A DNA stretch of 36,677 nt, from the NCBI GenBank assembly GCA_008933055.1, contig WBXK01000006.1, positions 1-36,677 of the forward strand, in the 5' to 3' direction. Shown here piece after piece: positions 15,989 to 25,925 of this stretch. How positions within the stretch are numbered: position 1 is the stretch's first letter; each line of letters starts with the position of its first letter. A model generated the notes under the pieces. It worked only from the letters and a program-made list of their open reading frames with translations. It did no database searches and had not been told where the DNA came from. The translations under genes were made by a program, and so were the position numbers. This DNA comes from Verrucomicrobiota bacterium. Lineage in GTDB: Bacteria > Verrucomicrobiota > Verrucomicrobiia > Limisphaerales > JADLHS01.

Positions 15989-18436
15989 CTACTCCCTCAT
16001 CGTCGCCTGCAATTGTCCCTTTAGCGCGTCCACGACTTTCGTGTGAGCCGAGTTAATATCCGCATCCGTCAGTGTCTTGTCTGGGGCGCGATAGGTGAAG
16101 GCATACGCCAGACTCTTCTGTCCGTCCGGCACGTTCTTGCCACGGAACACGTCGAAGAGTTCCACGGTTTCCAGATTCGCGGCCTTCGCCTGCTTCACAG
16201 TTTGCAAGACGGCTTCGTGCGTCACGGCTTCGGGCACAAGCATTGCCACGTCGCGACGGCTTGAGGGGAATTGCGGGAGTGATTTGAACGACTTGCCTGC
16301 GTTCCGGCGCGCGATGAGTTGATCGAGATTTATTTCAGCTAGCAACACGGCGTCGCGCAGATCGTATTTCTTCGCGAGCACGGGAGAAACCAGGCCGATC
16401 TCGCCAAGCGGAAGCTTTCCGCCGAGCGCAATTGTTGCGGACTCGATGAACAACGCAGTGCTTTCCGCGCGTCGTGTGAATGCAACGCCGCGAACGCCGA
16501 ACTGCTCCAGCAATTCCTCAGCGAAACCTTTCAAGTCGGACACGTCAAACTTCGCATCGCGCTCCTCGCCGCTCCAGAAAAGCGGATTGCGGCTGCCAGT
16601 TAGTGCGATGGCCACGCGACGTTCTTCTTTGGTCGCTCCGTTGCTCTTGATGAACACACGCCCGATCTCGAACAATGCCACGTCATAATTCTTGCGCGTG
16701 ATGTTGTGTCGCAACGAGTGCATCAAGCCCGGCAGCAGACTTGGTCGCAGCACGTCCATGTCGCTGCTCAACGGATTCGCCAGCGCTACAATTTCTTCTG
16801 GCTGCTGACTTCTGACTTCTGACTTCGCAATCAACGTCTGCCCCTGCGCCTCGTTCAATCCGAGGCCCGCGAGGATACGACGCGCTTCGGAGATTTGGTC
16901 ATAGACGGAATCAAAAGCGTTCGTGCCGAGCGCACCGCGCGGCGGTGTGGCGGGCGTGTTGTTCAATCCATTCAACCGCTCAATCTCCTCGATCAAATCC
17001 GTGTCGCGCTTCACATCCACGCGCCAGGTCGGGACGCTGAACGTGCATTCGCCGGGTTGTTGTTCGACGACGCCGAAGCCGAGTTTGGCGAGGAACGAAA
17101 CCTGATCCGCATGCGAGATGCCGATTCCCAGCAGGTCTTTCGTCTTCGAGTAATGCAGGTTCACTTGCTTGAGTTGGGCAGGTTTGGGATAAATATCCAC
17201 TATGCCATCTGCAAATTGACCGCCTGCAGTTTCTAAAATCAACTGGCATGCACGTTGACTCGCCCAATCGCAGATATTCACGTCAGCACCCCGTTCATAG
17301 CGGTAGCTTGCATCACTTCGTAGCCCAAGTTGCTTGCTCGTGCGGCGGATATTTGTTGGATTGAAATACGCGCTCTCGATCAAAACATCCACAGTCTGCG
17401 CATTGATCTCGGTATTCGCGCCGCCCATCACACCAGCGAGAGCTATGCCTTTGGTTTCATCGGCGATCAAAAGCATTTCACCTGTCAACGTGCGCTCTTG
17501 ATTGTCGAGTGTCTTGAATTTTTCTCCAGCAACAGCCCGGCGGACAACGATGGTTGGCTTGCCATCTGCGCCTTTGGCGATGAGATGATAATCAAACGCG
17601 TGCAGCGGCTGGCCGACTTCAAGCATTACGTAATTCGTCACGTCCACGACGTTGCTGATGCTGCGGATGCCGACTTTCTCGAGAGTATTCTTCAACCAAT
17701 CAGGGCTCGGCCCAACCTTCACACCTTTGATGACGCGAGCGGTGTAGCGAGGACAACGCTCTGCATCTTCAACGCGGACGGAAACCAAGCTCTCTGTTTT
17801 GACCCCTGACTTCTGGCCTCCAATTTCAGGAATTCGCAGCGGATTCCCTGTCACTGCCGCCATTTCCCGCGCGATGCCGATAACGCTGTTGAGATCAGGG
17901 CGATTTGGCGTGACTTCGAGATCAAACACCACATCACCGCCGCTGCGTCCGAGATATTCGCCGAACGGTTGACCGACTTTCGCGTCCTCGCGTAGGATCA
18001 GCAGCCCGTCCTCTTTCTTGTGCCCGATGGTTTCAGGATCCAAGAGCAACTCTTCGTGCGAGCAAAGCATCCCGTGTGATTCGACGCCGCGAATCTTGCC
18101 GACCTTGATGGTGAACGGTTCTTTCTCGCCGGGTTTCGGCGGCAACGACGCACCGGGCAGGATGAGCGGGACTTTGTCGCCCGCCTTGAAGTTTTGAGCG
18201 CCGCAAACGATCTGTCGTTCGCCGATGCCGTCGTTAACGCGACAGAGCGAAAGCTTGTCAGCACCCGGATGTTTGTCGCGCGTGATGACTTGAGCCACGA
18301 CGATGCCGTCGAACGCGCCTGAAATCTTCTGCACGCCCTCGACTTCGAGGCCGAGCATGGTGAGACGTTCGACCGTCTCTTCGACGGACCAGTTGAAATT
18401 AACGTATTGTTTGAGCCAGTTTAGCGTGACTTTCAT
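15989..18436 (-). CDS. pheT: Phenylalanine-tRNA ligase beta subunit
   Basis: 815 residues, the size of bacterial PheT. It binds tRNA-Phe and edits Tyr-tRNA-Phe as part of the alpha2beta2 enzyme. Domains in order: B1 N-terminus; tRNA-binding OB fold (about 40-150, GIVVAQVITRDKHPGADKLS); B3/4 editing domain (about 210-375); B5 (about 400-470); catalytic-like domain (480-690); ferredoxin-like anticodon-binding domain (about 720-815). Two short stretches, near residues 205-212 (GQKSGVK) and 537-545 (KSEVRSQ), are encoded by heptanucleotide repeats and look inserted in frame in interdomain regions. pheS, usually just upstream, is absent: the next gene on this strand is the RND outer-membrane factor. 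Confidence 0.96.
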   Translation of the reverse strand: MKVTLNWLKQYVNFNWSVEETVERLTMLGLEVEGVQKISGAFDGIVVAQVITRDKHPGADKLSLCRVNDGIGERQIVCGAQNFKAGDKVPLILPGASLPPKPGEKEPFTIKVGKIRGVESHGMLCSHEELLLDPETIGHKKEDGLLILREDAKVGQPFGEYLGRSGGDVVFDLEVTPNRPDLNSVIGIAREMAAVTGNPLRIPEIGGQKSGVKTESLVSVRVEDAERCPRYTARVIKGVKVGPSPDWLKNTLEKVGIRSISNVVDVTNYVMLEVGQPLHAFDYHLIAKGADGKPTIVVRRAVAGEKFKTLDNQERTLTGEMLLIADETKGIALAGVMGGANTEINAQTVDVLIESAYFNPTNIRRTSKQLGLRSDASYRYERGADVNICDWASQRACQLILETAGGQFADGIVDIYPKPAQLKQVNLHYSKTKDLLGIGISHADQVSFLAKLGFGVVEQQPGECTFSVPTWRVDVKRDTDLIEEIERLNGLNNTPATPPRGALGTNAFDSVYDQISEARRILAGLGLNEAQGQTLIAKSEVRSQQPEEIVALANPLSSDMDVLRPSLLPGLMHSLRHNITRKNYDVALFEIGRVFIKSNGATKEERRVAIALTGSRNPLFWSGEERDAKFDVSDLKGFAEELLEQFGVRGVAFTRRAESTALFIESATIALGGKLPLGEIGLVSPVLAKKYDLRDAVLLAEINLDQLIARRNAGKSFKSLPQFPSSRRDVAMLVPEAVTHEAVLQTVKQAKAANLETVELFDVFRGKNVPDGQKSLAYAFTYRAPDKTLTDADINSAHTKVVDALKGQLQATMRE
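16806..16826. repeat. Three tandem TGACTTC heptamers inside pheT
   Basis: Three perfect copies of TGACTTC (GAAGTCA on the coding strand). The 21 bp encode seven residues in frame. Confidence 0.85.
17800..17820. repeat. Second heptamer cluster inside pheT (TGACCCC, TGACTTC, TGGCCTC)
   Basis: Three variants of the same heptamer in tandem, again 21 bp and in frame, at a domain boundary of PheT (about residues 205-212). Confidence 0.7.
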
Positions 18437-18568
18437 GAGAAAATAGCGGCGGTTAGGATAGTTTTTGCCTCCCGGACTGCCTAGAGAATTATGATGCTTT
18501 GGCTCGCAGGTAATTTGTGGAGCGATGGATTTTTCCCGAGCTCGATTGCGGGTGAATGAAAATTCATA

Positions 18569-19978
18569 TTACTTCGCCGTGACGCCCCCGCCGAGTGATT
18601 TGTAAACCGCTACTAAACTGGTCGCCGTGCGAGTTTCGCTTTGTACAAGTTGCTCCTGAAGATCCAGCAGCGTTCGCTCGGCATCCAATACGCTCAGGAA
18701 ATCTGCCACACCATCGCGATAACGCTGCCGCGCGAGTTCCACCGCTTCAGCAGCGGTGCGCTCAGCTTCGCGAAGATAACCCAATCGTTGCCGCTCGTGG
18801 CCGAACGTCACAAGGCTGTTCTCTGTTTCTTCAAGCGCGAGCAGGACGGTTTTTTCGTAAATGGTCAGGCTGCCCTCCGCCCGCGCATTCGCCGCACGAA
18901 TCTGCTGCCGCACGCGTCCAAGATCAAATGCAGCCCAAGTTAAATGTGGACCAAAGCCCCACGCCGTCGTGCCGGCTTTGCCGAGATCGCCAGGATGATT
19001 TGCCTGGAGTCCTATGCTCCCTACAAAGGTCATTGCCGGAAACAGATTGCCGACTTCCACGCCGATGTTCGCGGTCGATGCTGCTAGGGAACGCTCAGCA
19101 GCGCGTACATCAGGGCGACGGCGCAGAAGTTCGGTTGGATTTCCAATCGCAAAATCAGTCCCGCGTACCGGGAGCGGTTTTGGCGAAATTAATTCTCCAC
19201 GCAGGGCCGTCGGTTGTTGTCCGCACAGAACGGAGAGCCGATGGATGGCTTTTTCTTGCGCCGTTTCAAGTGGCGGAACGGTCGCGAGCGTTGTGTTCAT
19301 CAAGGAGCGTGCTCGCGCGACGTCCAGTTGGGTGCCCTGCCCACCATCTCGCAAAGCTTCGGCAAGCTTCACGATGTCGGACTGATTGGTGGCATTGCGG
19401 CGCGCGACGCTGAGCAGCGCCTGAATCCCACGAAGTTCGAGATAATTCACCGCGACTTCCGCCCTCACGCTGACGAGAACGTCGTCGCGCGAAGCTGCCA
19501 CGGACTCAACCGTGGCCCGGGCTGCTTCGACGCTCCGACGTGATCTTCCCCACAAATCCAATTCCCAAGTCGCATCAAATCCGACGCGATACAATTCCAT
19601 GCTTCGCTCATGCCGTGACTTGTTGGGCTGGGTGGCGATGCTCGTCTGCAGGTTCTCGTAGTAATTGTCACTGCGAATCGCAGGCGCATAATCAAACCGG
19701 GCTGCTGTCCACAACGCGCGAGCTTCATGCAAGCGTGCTTGAGCGAGACGCAAATCGTGATTGTTAGTGGAGGCGAACAAGATGAGACGCTGCAGCGTCT
19801 CGTCGTTGAATCCACGCCACCAATTCGTTTCTATTTCGCCGTTTGTAGTGGAAGTAGCGTTTCCGAACGCGGCTGGTTCGGGTGTCTTTGGTTGCCGATA
19901 ACTTGGGCCGACGGCGCAGCCAGCAAAAGTCAGAAGCGTGAGTGCTGCCAAAGTTGAGAAAAACGGCTTCGGATTCAT
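18569..19978 (-). CDS. RND efflux outer-membrane factor lipoprotein (NodT family)
   Basis: 469 residues. This is a TolC-like channel that completes a tripartite efflux pump through the outer membrane. A lipoprotein signal peptide ends in LTFAGC (Cys21). The two OEP repeats are recognisable: WWRGFNDETLQRLI...NHDLRLAQARLHEA, then LLRRRPDVRAAERSLAASTANIGVEVGNLFP in the middle, and ALEETENSLVTF plus RYRDGVADFLSVLDAERTLL near the end. This is the order of the NodT/OprM family. Its ATG follows the stop of the pump gene with no gap (TAAATG), so it is the last gene of the efflux operon. Confidence 0.93.
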   Translation of the reverse strand: MNPKPFFSTLAALTLLTFAGCAVGPSYRQPKTPEPAAFGNATSTTNGEIETNWWRGFNDETLQRLILFASTNNHDLRLAQARLHEARALWTAARFDYAPAIRSDNYYENLQTSIATQPNKSRHERSMELYRVGFDATWELDLWGRSRRSVEAARATVESVAASRDDVLVSVRAEVAVNYLELRGIQALLSVARRNATNQSDIVKLAEALRDGGQGTQLDVARARSLMNTTLATVPPLETAQEKAIHRLSVLCGQQPTALRGELISPKPLPVRGTDFAIGNPTELLRRRPDVRAAERSLAASTANIGVEVGNLFPAMTFVGSIGLQANHPGDLGKAGTTAWGFGPHLTWAAFDLGRVRQQIRAANARAEGSLTIYEKTVLLALEETENSLVTFGHERQRLGYLREAERTAAEAVELARQRYRDGVADFLSVLDAERTLLDLQEQLVQSETRTATSLVAVYKSLGGGVTAK

Positions 19979-22900
19979 TTAATGGCTTTCTTCTGCTGGA
20001 TGAGATTGGACGGCAGCAGCTTTGGGTTTGCGAAAGCGCTCGGACACGCCGCGCACGGCGATGTAAAACACCGGCGTGAACAGCAGGCCGAAGAACGTCA
20101 CGCCCAACATCCCGTAAAAAACTGCTGTGCCTAAAGCGCGCCGCATCTCCGCGCCTGCGCCGGTTGCTAACACCAACGGCAACACGCCCAAAATGAAAGC
20201 GAAGCTCGTCATCAAGATCGGGCGCAATCGCAATCGACACGCCTCCACCGCCGCCCCGAAACGATCCATGCCCGCATCTTGTCGTTGTCGTGCGAACTCG
20301 ATGATGAGGATTGCGTTCTTCGCCGATAACCCGACCAACACGACTAGCCCGATCTGCGTAAAAATGTCGTTGTCGCGACCAGTCAGCCAGACGCCGCCGA
20401 TGGCGCTGAGTAGACACATCGGCACGATTAGGATTACCGCGAACGGCAGGCCCCAGCTTTCGTATTGTGCCGACAACATGAGAAACACAAACACGACGCA
20501 CAGCGGGAAGATGAAATAGATGCTGTCGCCCGCGAGAATCTGTTGGAACGTCAGGTCGGTCCACTCGATGGCGAATCCTTCCGGAAGATTGTCCGCCGCG
20601 AGCTTATTCACCTTCTTGATCATCTGCCCGGAACTGACGCCGGGCACGGTGCTGCCGGTGACGTCCGCCGAGTAAAACAAGTTGTAGCGCTGCAAACGAT
20701 CCACGCCGCCGATCTTTGTCACTTTGGCTAGCGCGCCAATCGGAACCATCTCGCCGAGATTGTTGCGCGTCTTGAGTTGCCCGACGCTGTCAGGATTGAC
20801 GCGGAATTCCGGCTCGGCCTGTGCATACACTTGCCAAGTGCGCCCGAACAGATTGAAGTCATTCACATACACCGAGCCGAGATACGTCTGCAACGTCTCA
20901 CCGATGTCGGCCATGTTCACACCCATGCTCTTAGCCTTGACGCGATCAATGTCCACACGGAACTGCGGCACGTTCGCGCGAAAACCGGAGATCAGCGAAA
21001 TCAAATCCGGCTCTTTCTGCGCGGCTTCAAGCAATCGCTTGGTCGCACTTTCGAGCGCGGCCAATCCGGCGTTGTTCAAGTCCTGCACTTGGATCTTGAA
21101 GCCGCCGGCATTACCCAAACCGCGCAACGGCGGCGGCGGAAGCACGAGCACACGACCCTCCTGCACGACGGACAATTCCTTGCGGATTGTCGCCAGCAGT
21201 TTTTCACCGCGCAGCTTTGAGTCTTTGCGATTCTCGAACTTGTCGAGAACCAGAAACGCCGCGCCGACGTTGGGTTGATTCGCTTGTAGAACCGAGGAGT
21301 ACCCAGAAATCGCGAACGTGTGTGCGATGCCGGGAATTTTGCGCGCGATTTCATCCACATGCTTCACCACCGCATCCGTGCGCTCGAAGGAAGACGCGTC
21401 AGGCAACTGCACCACCACGATGAGATAACCCATGTCTTGCGAGGGAATGAAGCCTGTCGGCACTTTGGCAAACGTAAACAATCCCAAACCGACCAGCCCG
21501 GCATAAACAACGAGCACTACTACTGCTGCGCGAACCATTCGCCGCACTACGCCCGCATAAGCATCACCCGCACGCTGGAAGATGCGGTTGAATCCACGGA
21601 AGAACCAACCAAGCGTCGCGTCGAGAATATTGGAGAACTTGTCCTTCGGTGCGCCGTGTTCCTGTAACAGAAGCGCGCACAACGCCGGACTGAGCGTGAG
21701 CGAGTTGAACGCCGAGATGACCGTTGAAACGGCGATCGTCAGCGCGAACTGCTGGTAGAATTTCCCGGTGATGCCGCCGATGAATGCCGTCGGCACAAAC
21801 ACCGCGCACAACACCAAAGCCACGGCCACGACCGGACCGGTCACTTCCGCCATCGCTTGAATGGTGGCTTCACGCGGCTTCAAACCTTTCGCGATAAACC
21901 GCTCAACATTCTCCACGACGACGATGGCGTCATCCACGACGATCCCGATGGCGAGCACGAGCCCGAAGAGCGAGAGATTGTTCAGCGAGAAACCAAACAT
22001 CTTCATCACCGCAAGCGTGCCTATGAGCGACACGGGCACGGCCAGCAGCGGAATTAGCGACGCGCGCCACGTTTGGAGGAACACTACGACCACGATCACG
22101 ACGAGGAGAATTGCTTCGATCAAGGTATGAAGTACCGCCTCGACCGACGAACGTATGAATTGCGTCGGGTCGTAGTTCATGCGGTAGTCCAAGCCGGGTG
22201 GGAAAGTTTTCTTCATTTCCCGCATCATTAGATAGATGTCGTCCGCTGTGTCCAAAGCGTTGCTGCCAGGAAGTTGAAACACGCGGAGCGAAACGGCGTT
22301 GTAACCGTCCATGTAGGTCTTCGTCGAGTAATCGCGCGCGCCGAGCTCCACCCGGGCGACATCGCGCACGCGCGTGACCTCACCGTCGCGACCGGTCTTC
22401 ACCACGACTTCGCCAAACTGTTCTACCGAAAGCAAGCGGCCTTGAGCCACCAGCGTATATTGAAAGTCAGTACCCTTCGGCGTCGGAGGTTGACCGAGCG
22501 AGCCGGCGGCGATCTGCAGATTCTGCTCCCGTAAAGCCCTCGTCACGTCACCGGCGGTGAGATTGCGCGCGGAAAGTTTTTCCGGGTCGAGCCAGATGCG
22601 CATCGTGAAATCCTGGCCGCCGAGCGAGTTCGCGTCGGCCACACCTTTGATGCGGGCGATCCGGTCGCGCACTTGCAACGTCACAAAGTTGGCGAGATAG
22701 GAAACATCGCGCGAGCCATCTGGGCTGAAAAATTGCACCGCCAGCGTCAGGTCGGGTGATTGTTTACGCGCAGTGACGCCGACGCGCCGCACGTCTTCCG
22801 GCAAGCGTGGGAGGGCGGTGTTGACGCGGTTCTGTACCTGCACCTGGGCTTCATCGAGGTCCGTGCCAAGTTGAAACGTGATCGTGATCTGCACTTTGCC

Positions 22901-23161
22901 ATCGCTGGTGCTCGACGACGACATGTAGAGCATGCCTTCCACACCATTGATTTCCTGTTCGAGTGGCGTGGAAACGGTTTCGGCTAACGTCTGCGCGTCC
23001 GCGCCTGCATAGGCTGCTGTCACGATGACTGTGGGCGGTATGACGTTGGGATACTGCGAGATCGGCAGCCCGAAGTAGGCGAGTCCACCCAGCAGCGTTA
23101 TGACGATGCTCAGCACAGCCGCGAAAATCGGGCGATCGACGAAGAAGCGCGGGATGTTCAT
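19979..23161 (-). CDS. RND multidrug efflux pump, inner-membrane permease (HAE1/AcrB type)
   Basis: 1060 residues, typical for the HAE1 family. It is a proton-driven trimeric pump that moves amphiphilic compounds from the periplasm and inner membrane to the channel. The N-terminus FFVDRPIFAAVLSIVITLLGGLAYFGLPI is the classical first transmembrane segment. The proton-relay aspartate pair is in TM4 (AIGIVVDDAIVVVENVE). Twelve hydrophobic segments and two large periplasmic loops are present, and GLSAKNAILIIEFA marks the second half. It lies between adaptor and outer-membrane factor, overlapping the adaptor by 4 bases (ATGA) and abutting the channel gene. Substrates cannot be predicted; no adjacent regulator gene is seen. 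Confidence 0.96.
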   Translation of the reverse strand: MNIPRFFVDRPIFAAVLSIVITLLGGLAYFGLPISQYPNVIPPTVIVTAAYAGADAQTLAETVSTPLEQEINGVEGMLYMSSSSTSDGKVQITITFQLGTDLDEAQVQVQNRVNTALPRLPEDVRRVGVTARKQSPDLTLAVQFFSPDGSRDVSYLANFVTLQVRDRIARIKGVADANSLGGQDFTMRIWLDPEKLSARNLTAGDVTRALREQNLQIAAGSLGQPPTPKGTDFQYTLVAQGRLLSVEQFGEVVVKTGRDGEVTRVRDVARVELGARDYSTKTYMDGYNAVSLRVFQLPGSNALDTADDIYLMMREMKKTFPPGLDYRMNYDPTQFIRSSVEAVLHTLIEAILLVVIVVVVFLQTWRASLIPLLAVPVSLIGTLAVMKMFGFSLNNLSLFGLVLAIGIVVDDAIVVVENVERFIAKGLKPREATIQAMAEVTGPVVAVALVLCAVFVPTAFIGGITGKFYQQFALTIAVSTVISAFNSLTLSPALCALLLQEHGAPKDKFSNILDATLGWFFRGFNRIFQRAGDAYAGVVRRMVRAAVVVLVVYAGLVGLGLFTFAKVPTGFIPSQDMGYLIVVVQLPDASSFERTDAVVKHVDEIARKIPGIAHTFAISGYSSVLQANQPNVGAAFLVLDKFENRKDSKLRGEKLLATIRKELSVVQEGRVLVLPPPPLRGLGNAGGFKIQVQDLNNAGLAALESATKRLLEAAQKEPDLISLISGFRANVPQFRVDIDRVKAKSMGVNMADIGETLQTYLGSVYVNDFNLFGRTWQVYAQAEPEFRVNPDSVGQLKTRNNLGEMVPIGALAKVTKIGGVDRLQRYNLFYSADVTGSTVPGVSSGQMIKKVNKLAADNLPEGFAIEWTDLTFQQILAGDSIYFIFPLCVVFVFLMLSAQYESWGLPFAVILIVPMCLLSAIGGVWLTGRDNDIFTQIGLVVLVGLSAKNAILIIEFARQRQDAGMDRFGAAVEACRLRLRPILMTSFAFILGVLPLVLATGAGAEMRRALGTAVFYGMLGVTFFGLLFTPVFYIAVRGVSERFRKPKAAAVQSHPAEESH

Positions 23162-24336
23162 CGGTTGGAATTCGTGCTGGCGTTGGACACGACGTTTGTG
23201 CTCATCTCGACATGCTGCGGCTGGACCGTTAGGCCAAGTCGCGCGGCCATCAACCCGGCGACGATAACACGGTCGTTCTCTTTGAGCCCATCACGAATGA
23301 TGCGCAAACCGTTCTGCAACGGCCCAGTCGTCACGGCACGATATGCTACGGCGTTGGTCTCATTCACTGTGAGAACATACGGCTTGCCCTGATCGCTCAA
23401 GATGGCGCTGTCACGAATCAGCATAGCTTTGTATTCGCCCGGACCAGGAATGCGGATGCGCGCGAAAAATCCCGGCGACATCAGTTTGTCCGCATTGGGA
23501 AATACCGCCCGGGCGCGGATCGTGCCGGTGGCGGGATTGAGTTGGTTGTCGACGAAATCAATCTGGCCTTTGTGCGGAAAACCGGTTTCGTTGCCGAGTC
23601 CCATTTCCGCGGCAATCGGCTCAATCAAGGGAATCTTCCGCACGCCCTCGCGATACATCTGGCGGTATTTCAAAACCGACGCTTCGTCCGCATCAATGTA
23701 ACAATAGATCGGGTCGAGCGAGACGATCGTGGTCAACAACGTCGCGCCAGCGGTGTTGCCGCCGGTGACGAGATTGCCGGCGGTAACTCGCGCGTTGCTG
23801 ATGCGGCCAGAGATCGGTGCGCGCACTTCCGTAAATTCCAGATCAAGTTCCGCAGCCGTCAATGCCGCTTCCGCCGAACGCACTACGGCGTTCGCTTCGG
23901 TGGCGGCCTTCATACGCGTCTCAAACAAATCGGTCGAGATGGCTTTGTTCGCGACGAGTCCTTCGGCGCGCTTGGCTTCGCCTTGCGCAAGTTCGGTGCG
24001 GGCGCGGGCGGCGGCGACTTCAGCTTTGGCGCGATCTACCACGGCCTGATACGGGCGCTGATCGATCGTGAACAATAGATCGCCTTGCTTCGCCTCGCTG
24101 CCTTCTTTGAAATGCACGTGATTGATATAGCCCGAGACGCGGGCCCGCACTTCCACCGTTTCGGGCGAGGCGAGGCGACCACTGAATTCATCCCACTCAT
24201 TGACCATTCGCGGAATGGGATTAGCCACAGAGACCGTTGGCATACTCGCCGCGGTGTTCTTGGCAACGGGTTTTCCGCAACCCGCCACAAATCCCAACAA
24301 GATTAAAAGCAAACCTACCGCTCGGTATAATTTCAT
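23158..24336 (-). CDS. RND efflux periplasmic adaptor (membrane fusion lipoprotein)
   Basis: 392 residues from the ATG at 24336, which gives a clean lipoprotein signal (MKLYRAVGLLLILLGFVAGC, Cys20). The frame is open for 51 codons further upstream, but that part is unlike any signal peptide. The HlyD/AcrA domains follow: first lipoyl half ARVSGYINHVHFKEGSEAKQ, a coiled-coil hairpin rich in Ala, Glu and Arg, second lipoyl half FTEVRAPISGRISNARVTAG, beta-barrel with LDPIYCYIDADE, and membrane-proximal end. The protein links pump and channel in the periplasm. It is the first gene of the operon. Confidence 0.94.
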   Translation of the reverse strand: MKLYRAVGLLLILLGFVAGCGKPVAKNTAASMPTVSVANPIPRMVNEWDEFSGRLASPETVEVRARVSGYINHVHFKEGSEAKQGDLLFTIDQRPYQAVVDRAKAEVAAARARTELAQGEAKRAEGLVANKAISTDLFETRMKAATEANAVVRSAEAALTAAELDLEFTEVRAPISGRISNARVTAGNLVTGGNTAGATLLTTIVSLDPIYCYIDADEASVLKYRQMYREGVRKIPLIEPIAAEMGLGNETGFPHKGQIDFVDNQLNPATGTIRARAVFPNADKLMSPGFFARIRIPGPGEYKAMLIRDSAILSDQGKPYVLTVNETNAVAYRAVTTGPLQNGLRIIRDGLKENDRVIVAGLMAARLGLTVQPQHVEMSTNVVSNASTNSNR

Positions 24337-24564
24337 GACTGGAGTCGGAGGCGTGATGCCTCGCTTAATTTCAATAATGATAGCGGCACTTCCCGCTTTG
24401 CATAGACGCCGTTTTGAATATCGATTATTTCTCGCGTGTATGAATGGGTTGAAAGACTTGCCGCGAATCCGCACATATGTGGGCATCATCAGTTGCGGCA
24501 GCGCTCCAAGGTCTTGGCCACAATGGTGATTTCTGACATAAGCCTTGATGGCTCAAAGCGTTCA

Positions 24565-25002
24565 TCACAAATCTTGCATCGCGGTGGCCAGTGCAGCTTG
24601 GATTTTTCTCGGACCGTCACCGCCGAGCCGTTGGTCTACATCTTCCAAGCGGTGGATCAAGTCGAGGACTTGCTTGCGTGAATATGGGCCGCCGGCAGCG
24701 TTACAAAAGTGTGTGCGACAACCGAACGGGCGATCCCCGTAGATCATGCATTGGCCCGTATCGCGTTTGAGCAGTGGGCACGCGCCGTCTGTGGATTCCG
24801 GCAGAGTCTTGCGTCCGGTGGCGCGAAACGCTTTGGCTGCGAGGATCGCTTCACCTTTGGTGAGGTGTGGCGTCAGACCGGTGAGTTGAAACCGGCAACA
24901 CTCGGTGCGCGCCTGGCAGGAGCGGTCCAAAGGTCGCTTTGCCAGTTCTGCATACACTGCCCGGACTTCGCCCAAGGCGCTCTGTAACTCTTCTCGCCTC
25001 AT
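24565..25002 (-). CDS. YkgJ-type Cys-cluster (zinc/iron-chelating) protein
   Basis: 145 residues. The CxxxxxCC pattern (Cys29, Cys35-Cys36) is followed by Cys75, Cys85, Cys95 and Cys100 in ACPLL...GQCMIYGDRPFGCRTHFC, the arrangement of the YkgJ/UPF0153 family, thought to bind zinc or an iron-sulphur cluster. No enzymatic role is established for the family that I know of. The ATG has no strong Shine-Dalgarno sequence. It is transcribed divergently from the EngB gene and lies upstream of the efflux operon with a 228-bp gap to the preferred adaptor start. Confidence 0.85.
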   Translation of the reverse strand: MRREELQSALGEVRAVYAELAKRPLDRSCQARTECCRFQLTGLTPHLTKGEAILAAKAFRATGRKTLPESTDGACPLLKRDTGQCMIYGDRPFGCRTHFCNAAGGPYSRKQVLDLIHRLEDVDQRLGGDGPRKIQAALATAMQDL

Positions 25003-25130
25003 GCCGAGTTAGAAATTCGTTCTGAATGATTCCAAAACAGATTTTTGGTTTCCAGAGGAAATTCCCGGAGAAAATTTGGCGGTATGCGCGGCGTGTTTTA
25101 TCTGGCACGATTCGGTGTCAGGTTTTCATC

Positions 25131-25898
25131 ATGAACATTTCATCTGCCATCTTTCATTGCAGCGCCCCGGACTTGGCGTCGTGCCCGGACGAGTCGTTGC
25201 CTGAGTTCGCATTCATCGGTCGCTCCAACGTGGGCAAGTCTTCGCTGCTGAATTATCTGGCGGGCAAGGGAAAACTGGCGCGCGTGTCACCCACGCCGGG
25301 GTTCACGAAGCTGATCAATTTTTTCACGATGAGCAAAACGTGGCGGCTCGTGGATCTGCCGGGATACGGCCACGCACATCTGGCTCGGAAAGATCGTGCG
25401 GAGTTCAACGCAGCGGTGCTTGATTATCTTCGCAATCGTCCAAATCTTCATTGCGTCTTCGCTTTGATTGATGCCGGACTTCCCCCGCAGCCGATTGATC
25501 TGGAATTTGTGGAGTGGCTTGCAAATCACCAGGTCGCGTTCGTGCTTGTTTTCACCAAGACTGATCTGGTCAAGCCTGAAGTTGTGCAGGCAAACATCGG
25601 CGCATTCAAGGAACGGCTCTCAGAGTGGTGCGAGAAATTGCCGGAGGTGTTTTACTGTTCTTCAGAGTTGAAGCGGGGTAGGGGAGATTTGCTAGGCGTA
25701 ATTCAGGAAGTGCTCGCGACGATGCCAGTTGAATCCGTTGAAGGCTTTGAACCGCAGCCAAGCGAGGAAGCCTTGGGCGAAACCAAAGAGCTTCCTAAAT
25801 CCATCGCGCCGCCTACCGACAACTTTCTGGCAATCCGTCAGACATCAGGCGCGCGTGATGTCCGCGGCAAGCGTCCAAAAATTCCTCGCCCGTGGTGA
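25131..25898 (+). CDS. engB: Ribosome biogenesis GTPase EngB/YsxC
   Basis: 255 residues from the ATG at 25131, which matches the family N-terminus; the frame is open 35 codons further upstream. EngB is an essential GTPase in late 50S assembly. Motifs: G1 GRSNVGKSS (30-38), G2 region TPGFT, G3 DLPGYG, G4 TKTD, and a G5-like CSSELKRGRGD. The core ends near residue 205. About 50 extra residues follow (PQPSEEALGETKE to a basic KRPKIPRPW end), longer than most EngB proteins and likely disordered. It is transcribed alone, divergent from the Cys-cluster gene. Confidence 0.94.
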   Translation: MNISSAIFHCSAPDLASCPDESLPEFAFIGRSNVGKSSLLNYLAGKGKLARVSPTPGFTKLINFFTMSKTWRLVDLPGYGHAHLARKDRAEFNAAVLDYLRNRPNLHCVFALIDAGLPPQPIDLEFVEWLANHQVAFVLVFTKTDLVKPEVVQANIGAFKERLSEWCEKLPEVFYCSSELKRGRGDLLGVIQEVLATMPVESVEGFEPQPSEEALGETKELPKSIAPPTDNFLAIRQTSGARDVRGKRPKIPRPW

Positions 25899-25925
25899 GA
25901 CGGGGCGTAAGTGGCTCGCTTTGGA

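Noticed and set aside
24337-24489. N-terminal 51-codon extension of the RND adaptor
   Set aside because: The downstream ATG gives a textbook lipoprotein signal; the extension is basic and unlike a leader.
25026-25130. 35-codon upstream extension of engB
   Set aside because: The EngB family starts near MNISSAIFH, and the extension has no domain similarity.
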